A stretch of DNA of 34,600 nucleotides. Source: Myxococcales bacterium (GTDB lineage: Bacteria > Myxococcota_A > Polyangia > Polyangiales > Polyangiaceae). Positions within the stretch are counted from its first letter, which is position 1; the number at the start of each line of letters is the position of its first letter. The position numbers were made by a program, and so were the translations under genes. The notes under the pieces are model-generated. The model made no database searches. It was given only the letters and a program-made list of their open reading frames with translations, and was not told where the DNA came from. Where the stretch lies: contig JAHFDZ010000027.1 in assembly GCA_023248745.1 (NCBI GenBank), positions 1,082-35,681 on the forward strand, in the 5' to 3' direction. Shown one piece after another: positions 19,135 through 26,210 of this stretch.

Positions 19135-19159
19135 CGGTGTCTTAAGTCTAAAGACACCG
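19135..19159. promoter_or_regulatory. 9-bp-stem hairpin/palindrome upstream of response regulator
   Basis: CGGTGTCTT-aagtcta-AAGACACCG, perfect 9-bp arms; no following T-tract. Confidence 0.45.
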
Positions 19160-19190
19160 CCTAAGCCACCGGGCAGAGTAAGGTGAACCA

Positions 19191-19874
19191 ATGCCCTCTC
19201 GGGTCCTTCTAGTTGACGACGACGCCCGTCTTCACGAACTCCTCAAGAGCTATCTCGAAGACAATGGTTTCGTCGTCGCGAGCGCGCGCGACGGAAGAGA
19301 AGGGCTCGAAAGACTCGCCCGCGAGCCGTTCGATGCCGTCCTTCTCGACGTAATGATGCCGGGTATGGATGGCCTCGAAGTGTGTCGTCGTATTCGGGAC
19401 AAAAGTCAGATCCCGATCGTCATGCTCACGGCGAAGGGCGACGAGACGGATCGGGTCGTGGGGCTTGAGCTCGGTGCCGATGACTATCTGGCCAAACCCT
19501 TCGGACCCCGTGAATTGCTGGCTCGATTGCGCGCCGTACTTCGTCGTGCCACGCCAAACGAAGCTGGAAGAAGTTTGCGCGTAGCCGATCTCGAAGTTGA
19601 GATCGGTGCGCGCAGGGTCCTTCTCGCTGGGCGCGAAATCGAACTCACAGGGATCGAATTTGACCTCCTCGTGGCCTTGGCCGAACGGCCCAATCGTGTG
19701 GTGTCCCGCGAGGTACTGCTCGAACTTGCGGGGCGCACCGATACGCACGTCAGCGACCGTACGGTCGATGTGCACATTTCGCATTTGCGCCAAAAACTCG
19801 GCGACGAAGCTCGCACGCCCAAGCGAATCAAAACAGTGCGAGGCGTCGGATACGTGCTGACGAGCGGAACGTAA
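19191..19874 (+). CDS. OmpR-family (CpxR-like) response regulator
   Basis: VLLVDDDARLHELLKSYLEDNGF, DAVLLDVMMPGMDGLEVCRRIR, VMLTAKGDETDRVVGLELGADDYLAKPF; winged helix VDVHISHLRQKLGD...IKTVRGVGYVL. Confidence 0.97.
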   Translation: MPSRVLLVDDDARLHELLKSYLEDNGFVVASARDGREGLERLAREPFDAVLLDVMMPGMDGLEVCRRIRDKSQIPIVMLTAKGDETDRVVGLELGADDYLAKPFGPRELLARLRAVLRRATPNEAGRSLRVADLEVEIGARRVLLAGREIELTGIEFDLLVALAERPNRVVSREVLLELAGRTDTHVSDRTVDVHISHLRQKLGDEARTPKRIKTVRGVGYVLTSGT

Positions 19875-19938
19875 GATGCATCGATCTCACTGCCAAACCC
19901 GAGAAGGCAACGGTCTTTACCGTTACGTTGGCGCGCAC

Positions 19939-21129
19939 ATGCATCGCCGGATCTTTGCCGGTTTTGCCTTCGCAATTTTCGCAGCAGGTTTGGTTGTCGC
20001 ACTTCTTGCGAAGCTGTCGGCCACGGGGGCGTGGAGTGAGCAAGAGGCTCGTCTTCGCACCTATGTGGGTCAAGAATTCGCGGTCGACTGGAGCGATCCG
20101 ACCGCGCGCCTTGCGCGTGCAGAAAGGGTGCATAAGCACCTCGGGCTGGGTGTCGTTCTTGTTGACGATCGTGGGGCTAGGCAAACCATTGGACCACAGT
20201 GCAAGCACACGTTGGATGCGCCGGTTCTATCGGGTGACAAGAAGTTGGGCGATGTGCGCGTTTGCTATCCCGCGCCGCACTTGATGGGCATGCGATTCGT
20301 TGGCGCTGGCGTTGTTGTTCTCGTGGTTTTGTGGATGCTCGCTGGCAAGCTCGCTCGCCACATTACGCGCCCACTCGCCGAGGTTGCACGCGTGGCAGAA
20401 GAGCTTGCACAGGGAAACCTGAGTGCGAGGGCACGACTGCCGCATGGCGTTGGAGAGGTGCGCGACGTCGCGGCTGCCCTCAATCGAATGGCGGAGAGAA
20501 TTGACAAGCAACTTACTGATCAACGCGCTTTACTTGCTGGTGTTTCGCACGAAATTCGCACGCCTCTCGCGAGGATGCGCTTCTTCATCGAACGCTTGCG
20601 TGGGCGCAGTGAGGTAAAGACAATTGACGACATCGAGCGCGAGGTCCTCGAGATGGACGAGCTCGTGGGAGAGCTCCTCGCGGGTTCCCGACTCGATTTC
20701 GGTGCGCCTTCGCGATCGACAATCAACGTTACCGAAATCGCAGTCGCAGCGCTGGAACGCATCGAGGAGCCGCCTGAAAAATTGAGCGTCGAGGGCGATA
20801 ACCGTGAGGTAGTCGGCGATCCCACGCTCGTTCGACGCGCGCTTTTGAACTTGCTTCTCAACGCACGTCGTCACGGTGGCGGCGTTGAGCAGTTGGCGAT
20901 TACGTGTACGTCTGAGCGCATTCGCTTCGAGGTACTCGACACGGGTGGTGGCTTTCCGAAAGGCGAAGAGGAGCGCGCATTCGAACCGTTTGTGACTGCT
21001 GGAACCGAAGGATCGGTGGGCCTTGGGCTCGCGCTTGTTCGTCGAATCGCCGTTGCGCATGGCGGTCGCGCGTTTGCCGAAAATCGCGAGCACGGTGGAG
21101 CGCGCGTCGTCTTCGAGCTGCCACGCTGA
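19939..21129 (+). CDS. membrane sensor histidine kinase (HAMP-HisKA-HATPase)
   Basis: ORF 19876..21129; likely start MHRRIFAGFAFAIFAAGLVVALL. LLAGVSHEIRTPLARMRFFIERLRG; ALLNLLLNARRHGG; LDTGGGFP; GSVGLGLALVRRIAVAHGG. Confidence 0.95.
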   Translation: MHRRIFAGFAFAIFAAGLVVALLAKLSATGAWSEQEARLRTYVGQEFAVDWSDPTARLARAERVHKHLGLGVVLVDDRGARQTIGPQCKHTLDAPVLSGDKKLGDVRVCYPAPHLMGMRFVGAGVVVLVVLWMLAGKLARHITRPLAEVARVAEELAQGNLSARARLPHGVGEVRDVAAALNRMAERIDKQLTDQRALLAGVSHEIRTPLARMRFFIERLRGRSEVKTIDDIEREVLEMDELVGELLAGSRLDFGAPSRSTINVTEIAVAALERIEEPPEKLSVEGDNREVVGDPTLVRRALLNLLLNARRHGGGVEQLAITCTSERIRFEVLDTGGGFPKGEEERAFEPFVTAGTEGSVGLGLALVRRIAVAHGGRAFAENREHGGARVVFELPR

Positions 21130-21238
21130 AAACACGCACAAAGTTACCGATCTGTCCTACTTCCACGCATCTTACGTAATTGAATACTTGGCCAACTCTC
21201 GCTCACTATGACTTTTTGGTGTGCGTGGAGGCTCACCG

Positions 21239-22507
21239 ATGGCGGCGATGACCGAAGGCTGCAGCGTATGCGGTACGCGATTCGAGATGCAGTTCCGTTA
21301 CCAAATGGAGGAGAAGGACGGCGGGTTTGCGTTCTATTGCTCTCAGCAATGTCACGACAAGAGTTTGCGTGGCATTCAAGAGGGCGGCGTGACATGTGAC
21401 GCATGCAACAAGCACTTTGTGCTCGAGCTCGTGTCGCAAGTTGTGCGATCGAAGGGGCAAAGACGATACGCATGCGGCGATGCGTGCCGAAGTCAGCTTC
21501 TTGCGGAAGCGGGCGGGGCGAGGCTCAGTGCGTTTCTGGGCGCCGACGCGCCGACCGCAAAAGCGCCGCCGATGCCGCACGAAGTCGAAACGGTGCAACC
21601 TACAAGCATTGCAAGTGCGCCTCTATCGATGGCTCCCGGAGCCCTTCCGAGCGCACTGCCACCCACTCCACTCGTCAGCATGATGGCGCCGCGTAAGATT
21701 GATTGTCCGCGCAAGCTCGCGATCTTCAATCACAAGGGCGGCACCGGCAAAACGACGACCAGCGTAAGCATCGCTGCAGGTCTTGCGGCACGGGGTCTAC
21801 GAGTGCTTCTCGTCGACACCGACTCGCAAGGAAACGTCGGCGTATCGTTCGGCATCAAGGCCGAAAAGTCGCTCTACCATGTGCTTGTCATGGGGATGAA
21901 GCCTCAGGACGCTGCCGTCAACGTTCGTCCGAACCTCGACGTAATCATCTCGAACGAAACGCTCGCCGCGGCGGAATTGTATCTCGCAGGGCGACAAAAT
22001 CGTGACCGCGTTCTGCGCGATCGTCTTGCGGGCGCGGCCGAACGCTACGACGTCATGGTTCTTGACTGTTCCCCTTCGCTCTCGCTCATGAATCAAAACG
22101 CCTTGGTTGCGACCGACGGCATTGTGGTTCCTGTTGCGTGTGACTTCCTGTCGCTCGTCGGCGTGAGGCAAGTCGTCAAGACGGTGAAGAATGTAAACTC
22201 GCTGCTTCACCATCCGGTGAAGATTCACGGTGTCCTTCCGACCTTCTACGAGAAGCGCGCGCGTATCTGTCGCGATGCGGTCGAAACAATGAAGGAGCAC
22301 TTCGGAGACCGTGTTTTGCCGCCAATTCGCGCGGTAACAAAAATCAAGGAAGCGCCCGCGCAAGGTCGTACCATCTTTGAGTACGCGCCCGAGTCGTACG
22401 CAGCGCAAGACTACATGCGGGTTGTTGACTTGTTGATTGACGGCACATCGGTTGCGGCGATGCAGACCGATGAAATGGATGATGACGCCCACGCGAGTGT
22501 GGCCTGA
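21239..22507 (+). CDS. ParA/Soj-family ATPase with N-terminal tandem zinc-finger-like Cys motifs
   Basis: CSVCGTRF...[11 protein letters not shown] and CDACNKHF...[10 protein letters not shown]; Pro/Ala linker; deviant Walker [52 protein letters not shown]. Confidence 0.93.
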   Translation: MAAMTEGCSVCGTRFEMQFRYQMEEKDGGFAFYCSQQCHDKSLRGIQEGGVTCDACNKHFVLELVSQVVRSKGQRRYACGDACRSQLLAEAGGARLSAFLGADAPTAKAPPMPHEVETVQPTSIASAPLSMAPGALPSALPPTPLVSMMAPRKIDCPRKLAIFNHKGGTGKTTTSVSIAAGLAARGLRVLLVDTDSQGNVGVSFGIKAEKSLYHVLVMGMKPQDAAVNVRPNLDVIISNETLAAAELYLAGRQNRDRVLRDRLAGAAERYDVMVLDCSPSLSLMNQNALVATDGIVVPVACDFLSLVGVRQVVKTVKNVNSLLHHPVKIHGVLPTFYEKRARICRDAVETMKEHFGDRVLPPIRAVTKIKEAPAQGRTIFEYAPESYAAQDYMRVVDLLIDGTSVAAMQTDEMDDDAHASVA

Positions 22508-22520
22508 AAGGAGGCGACTG

Positions 22521-22841
22521 ATGCCAGGACGTGATGAAGAGATGGGGTTGGCGGGCGCCCGCGTACTCGACGCTGACGAGGTCGAGGGCGTGCTTTCGGG
22601 TGCATTCTACACACAGGCTCCCGACACGCGCAGGCCACCGGCCCCGCGTGATGAAGAAGTGAAAGAGAAGCCGACTCACTACAAGGTGATCTGCATCTCG
22701 ATGTACACGAAGGACCTCGAACGCCTCGACTCGCTTGTCGACGAACTGAAGTCCCGAGGCGTAACCAAGGCGAGCCGAAGCGCGCTCATTCGCGCGGCGC
22801 TCGATCAGGTTGATCTCGATCGTGTGCCGCGAGGGATTTGA
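22521..22841 (+). CDS. small protein with C-terminal ribbon-helix-helix (CopG/Arc-like) domain, probable ParA partner
   Basis: Strong [60 protein letters not shown]; 13 bp downstream of the parA-like gene. Confidence 0.8.
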   Translation: MPGRDEEMGLAGARVLDADEVEGVLSGAFYTQAPDTRRPPAPRDEEVKEKPTHYKVICISMYTKDLERLDSLVDELKSRGVTKASRSALIRAALDQVDLDRVPRGI

Positions 22842-22871
22842 TCGCGGCGGGAGCGGTTAGCTTCCGACAGA

Positions 22872-22965
22872 GAGCACCGACTATGTGCTCAGGGTGTTAG
22901 TGCGGCGCAGAACGAAAAACGGATGAGCTGCAAGCGCAAAGTGGCCATCCGTTGGTGTTTTGCGC
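22872..22965. terminator. structured 3' region after the ParA/RHH pair (hairpins; possible terminator)
   Basis: GAGCAC-N7-GTGCTC (22872-22890); AACGGATG-N20-CATCCGTT (22918-22953), flanked by an A-run on the left and GGTGTTTT on the right; overlapping GCGCAAA-N18-TTTGCGC (22934-22965). Confidence 0.4.
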
Positions 22966-23013
22966 CTATTTTGACTTAGCGTCTCATCTGCACGTTGGTA
23001 ACCAACAGGTCAC

Positions 23014-24033
23014 TTGCGGCTGGGCAAAGTTGCGTGCACTACTCGCGCCGTGACTGTCGCAAGAAGCCAAGTTTGGGTACTGCTGAGCTCCATCGTTTTT
23101 TCCGCATGCGCCCTCGGCGAAGCGACCGATGTTGACGATTTGAAGCCTGGCGATGGCGGTGCGGATGTGCACGCGCCAAAGAGCGATGCTGCGGCGCCAA
23201 AAGACTCCTCGACCAACACCGTCGACGCTGGGTTAGACGCAACCCCAAATCCAGGTGATGCGTCCGCAGACGCGAACGACGCTTCTACGGATGCGAGCGA
23301 CGCACAGGTCACCAAGGATGCTGCCAATGACGCTCCCGTAGTGGTGGATGCCGCGAAAGATAGCGCCCCCGACGCACCGCCAAAGGATGCCGCGAAAGAT
23401 GTCGTCGTGGACGCGCCACCCGATTCGAGCGTCGATGCTGGATCGGACGCGTCTGTTGACGCAATGATCGACGCACCCGCCGATGCACCTGTTGTCGATG
23501 CCCCCATTACTGACAGCGGCACCGACGGCGGTGCGTCCGGCCTCACGTGTCCCAACGGCGCGTGCTTGCTAATCAGCGAAGTTTACGAAGGCGCAAGCAA
23601 CGACAAGGCCCTCGAGATCTACAATGCTTGCACGGCAAACGTTGATCTCACCTCGGTCGACGTGTGCATTGAGTTCAACTCGTCTTCGTATTGCAAGAAC
23701 GGTACGGGAACAGGCAACACGATTGCGCTCACGGGTATGCTCAAGCCCCGAGAGACCTTTGTACTCTGCCACAGTTCCATTTCTTCCTCGGGCTCGTGCG
23801 ACAAGCTCGACGTGAAGCTCGCATTCAACGGCAACGATCGCATCGCGCTGCTTCGCAACAACAGCATCGTCGACGCGTTTGGTGAGCTCGGCAAAGACCC
23901 AGGCGATCTTTGGGCAGAGCAAGATTACCGTCGCACGACATGCGGCGCTTATCTCGGAACCGGAACGTTCTCGACGTCGAGCTACGTGAGCCAAGCATCG
24001 AGCAGCTTCGCCGATCTTGGTAAGGGTCCTTGA
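23014..24033 (+). CDS. lipoprotein with long Asp/Ala/Pro-rich linker and C-terminal lamin-tail-like (LTD) domain
   Basis: Signal/lipobox WVLLSSIVFSAC; DASADANDASTDASDAQVTKDAANDAP... linker; LLISEVYEGASNDKALEIYNACTANVDLTSVDVCIEFNSSS...LALTGMLKPRETFVLCHSS-type LTD. The start codon is uncertain. Confidence 0.8.
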   Translation: MRLGKVACTTRAVTVARSQVWVLLSSIVFSACALGEATDVDDLKPGDGGADVHAPKSDAAAPKDSSTNTVDAGLDATPNPGDASADANDASTDASDAQVTKDAANDAPVVVDAAKDSAPDAPPKDAAKDVVVDAPPDSSVDAGSDASVDAMIDAPADAPVVDAPITDSGTDGGASGLTCPNGACLLISEVYEGASNDKALEIYNACTANVDLTSVDVCIEFNSSSYCKNGTGTGNTIALTGMLKPRETFVLCHSSISSSGSCDKLDVKLAFNGNDRIALLRNNSIVDAFGELGKDPGDLWAEQDYRRTTCGAYLGTGTFSTSSYVSQASSSFADLGKGP

Positions 24034-24037
24034 CGAA

Positions 24038-24065
24038 TGGCGCTTGTGAGTCGATCACAGCGCCA
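24038..24065. terminator. strong hairpin immediately after the LTD lipoprotein gene
   Basis: TGGCGCT(T)GTGA-GTCGA-TCACAGCGCCA: 11-bp stem with one bulged T, starting 4 nt after the TGA stop; no clear T-tract. Confidence 0.5.
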
Positions 24066-24129
24066 ATCTGCGTTCCGATAAGCTGACAGGTCGGGCCTCC
24101 AAGACCGCGAGCAAACGCCCATTTGTTCG

Positions 24130-24162
24130 TCATGGTCATGAGTGCTAAACTCATGACCATGA
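24130..24162. promoter_or_regulatory. perfect inverted repeat overlapping the antitoxin start (candidate TA autoregulatory operator)
   Basis: TCATGGTCATGAGT-gctaa-ACTCATGACCATGA: 14-bp perfect arms, 5-nt spacer; antitoxin ATG 24159 lies in the right arm. Confidence 0.65.
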
Positions 24163-24386
24163 AGGTGAAGGACAAAGCGGTCGCGGCGGGAGAATTCAAA
24201 GCAAAGTGTCTTTCGCTATTCGATGAAGTCGAAACGCAAGGGCGCTCTTTCGTCGTTACAAAACGAGGGCGTCCAGTCGCGCGTGTCGTGCCGCTTCCTC
24301 GAACGTCGACCGCAGGCTCCCTTCAAGGAAGCTTATTGCACGAAGAAGATCTGTTAGAGCCGGTCGATGTTGAGTGGGAGTCATGA
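24159..24386 (+). CDS. Phd/YefM-family antitoxin
   Basis: MKVKDKAVAAGEFKAKCLSLFDEVETQGRSFVVTKRGRPVARVVPL; ORF 24123..24386, start ambiguous among ATGs 24132/24138/24153/24159. Confidence 0.88.
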   Translation: MKVKDKAVAAGEFKAKCLSLFDEVETQGRSFVVTKRGRPVARVVPLPRTSTAGSLQGSLLHEEDLLEPVDVEWES

Positions 24387-24772
24387 TTGTGCTCGACACG
24401 CACGCGTGGGTTTGGTGGCTCACGAAGCCGAACAAGCTCGGCAAGAAAGCGGCGCGTTCGATCGACAAGGCGACTCGCCTCGGTGTGCCAGCGATTTGTG
24501 CGTGGGAAGTTGCGATGAAGGCCGAGGCAGGAAAGCTCAAGTTTGATCGGCCATATGACCTCTGGATTGATGAAGCGCTATCGGCAGATTCGCGAATCGA
24601 GCTTCTCCATCTTTTACCCCGCGTATCCATTCGTGCTGCAGAGCTCTCTTGGTCACACGCCGATCCTTCTGATCGAATGATCGTGGCGACCGCGCAGCTA
24701 CACGATGCATCGCTTGTGACTGCCGATGAACGCATTCGCGACTCGCGACTGGTTCGTTGTTTGTGGGAGTAA
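24383..24772 (+). CDS. PIN-domain (VapC-type) toxin
   Basis: MIVLDTHAWVWWLTKPNKLGKKAARSIDKA...ICAWEVAMKAEAGKL...HADPSDRMIVATAQLHDASLVTADERIRDS; ATGA overlap with antitoxin stop. Confidence 0.92.
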   Translation: MIVLDTHAWVWWLTKPNKLGKKAARSIDKATRLGVPAICAWEVAMKAEAGKLKFDRPYDLWIDEALSADSRIELLHLLPRVSIRAAELSWSHADPSDRMIVATAQLHDASLVTADERIRDSRLVRCLWE

Positions 24773-24803
24773 GGGCGCGGCGTTTACCCGCGAAGTAACG
24801 CCC

Positions 24804-25436
24804 TTAGTTGCCTGAAGGTTCCCACCCCGCTGCCATCGCCTCAGCGCCGCGCATGATCATGCGAACTTCGCGAATGATGCGCTCGGTCGTCTCTTCGCGC
24901 TCGGCGGCAGACTTGTCGACGGATGCGGCGCCAAGATTGAACGCTACCGTCACCATGGCCTCGGCGGCGTGTTCGACGTGCGCGAGTGGCCTTCCTGTGA
25001 GGACGGATCCGCGTTTGAGATCTTCGACCAAGTCATCCGTGAAGCGTTGAATCTCTTTGGCGATCGCTTCGCGAAACGCGGGCGTGCTGCCTGAGCCTTC
25101 TCCAAGCAACAACCGAAACAAGTTACGATTCGTGGCCGCGAGTTCCATGAAAATGCGGATAGGCGCGCGCACGACGTTGCGACCGCCGTCCTCGAGGACG
25201 CTCTGTCGTGCGCGCCTTACGAGCAATCGCAGATTCATGCCGACCTGATCGACGAGTGCGAGTCCGAGATCATCGAGGTCGGTGAAGTGTCTGTAGAACG
25301 AGCTGGGGCCGATCCCGGCCTCTTCGGCAACGGCGCGAAGACTGAGGCTCGAGAACCCTCGCTCGGCGCTAAGACGAGATGCAGCGTCGAGAATTTTTTG
25401 TCGTGTTTGAGCTTTCTCGAGCGCGCGCGAGGTCAT
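24804..25436 (-). CDS. TetR-family regulator resembling FabR/DesT (unsaturated fatty acid biosynthesis repressor)
   Basis: ORF 24804..25892; start re-set to ATG 25436. MTSRALEKAQTRQKILDAASRLSAERGFSSLSLRAVAEEAGIGPSSFYRHFTDLDDLGLALVDQVGMNLRLLVRRARQ...FMELAATNRNLFRLLLGEGSGSTPAFREAIAKEIQRFTDDL closely follows the FabR pattern as I remember it. Confidence 0.85.
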   Translation of the reverse strand: MTSRALEKAQTRQKILDAASRLSAERGFSSLSLRAVAEEAGIGPSSFYRHFTDLDDLGLALVDQVGMNLRLLVRRARQSVLEDGGRNVVRAPIRIFMELAATNRNLFRLLLGEGSGSTPAFREAIAKEIQRFTDDLVEDLKRGSVLTGRPLAHVEHAAEAMVTVAFNLGAASVDKSAAEREETTERIIREVRMIMRGAEAMAAGWEPSGN

Positions 25437-25458
25437 GCAACTGCAGAATACACAGGGA

Positions 25459-25474
25459 GCGAATCTCAGTGCGG
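25459..25474. promoter_or_regulatory. degenerate copy of the GCGAAC-N4-GTGCGC dyad upstream of the FabR-like gene
   Basis: GCGAAT-CTCA-GTGCGG: 10 of 12 half-site positions match the two pfa1-upstream copies. Confidence 0.4.
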
Positions 25475-25606
25475 AAGCACTTGAGTGAGCTTTGTATTCA
25501 CCATTCTTCATGAGAGTCATCGTGATGACGACGCGCAGCGGATCGACCTCGCCTGCGTAGGCGAAAGCGTGTCCACCAACGGCCCATGCGATACGCTCTG
25601 CGATCG

Positions 25607-26020
25607 ATGAGCGCGATCCTCTACGTACTTCCTGGCGGCATCCTCGCGGCGATCGGCTTTGTCCTTTTCTTCGGCCTTCTCGTTTCGATGAATGCACTTT
25701 CAAGATCGCGTCAGTTCGGAGCGATTGCGGAGGCGGCGTCCGGGCGCGCCGGAGCCTGGCGTCTCGCTGTGCTCGGGTTGGCCGTCTTCCTTCTCGTCGC
25801 TGGAGCATTGGCAAGTTTCGCGGGCGTGATGATGAGCGACGCGAGCCGGAGCAAAGCGTGCGTCGCTTCATGTGCCTCTCGTGGTTACACAAAGGGTGTC
25901 ATTCGCGGCTCGACCGCAAAGGATCCCAAAGAGCCACGCCACAACGCGTTCGTTGCGTGCGCGTGTGAGGGCGGGGCTTCGCCGCCGATCGAGTTTCCCG
26001 CAAGCGACCTTGCCAAGTAG
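25607..26020 (+). CDS. small membrane protein with C-terminal Cys-containing segment
   Basis: MSAILYVLPGGILAAIGFVLFFGLLVSMNALSRS...WRLAVLGLAVFLLVAGALASFAGVMM (two TM helices) then CVASCASRGY...FVACACEGG. Confidence 0.65.
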   Translation: MSAILYVLPGGILAAIGFVLFFGLLVSMNALSRSRQFGAIAEAASGRAGAWRLAVLGLAVFLLVAGALASFAGVMMSDASRSKACVASCASRGYTKGVIRGSTAKDPKEPRHNAFVACACEGGASPPIEFPASDLAK

Positions 26021-26040
26021 AGCGGAACGCGCCATATTGA

Positions 26041-26056
26041 GCGAACAAATGTGCGC
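26041..26056. promoter_or_regulatory. candidate FabR/DesT-like operator copy 1 upstream of pfa1
   Basis: GCGAAC-AAAT-GTGCGC; 14/16 identical to copy 2, exactly 110 bp away. Confidence 0.55.
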
Positions 26057-26150
26057 CGTAACCGTTAACTTTGGAATGTGAAGCAATCATGACGACGGCT
26101 GCGAGAGTTCGCATGTGATAACGCCCCGCTGATTCTAGAGAGTTCATTCG

Positions 26151-26166
26151 GCGAACGTATGTGCGC
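26151..26166. promoter_or_regulatory. candidate FabR/DesT-like operator copy 2 upstream of pfa1
   Basis: GCGAAC-GTAT-GTGCGC; 44 bp before the likely GTG start at 26211. Confidence 0.55.
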
Positions 26167-26210
26167 TGAAATAAATGCGCTCTCATACGTGGATCAACTG
26201 CGAGGGAAGC

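Noticed and set aside
21797-22492. 231-aa minus-strand ORF antisense to the ParA gene
   Set aside because: Shadow of a clear ParA coding frame; no domain seen.
23145-23520. Repetitive GAC/GCN tract as a CRISPR or minisatellite array
   Set aside because: Irregular codon-level Asp/Ala repeats in an open frame, without conserved repeat-spacer structure.
24804-25892. Full 362-aa ORF as the TetR protein
   Set aside because: The N-terminal 152 residues are Arg/Ser-rich and cover the divergent promoter region and the opposite-strand membrane protein; FabR-like homology begins at ATG 25436.
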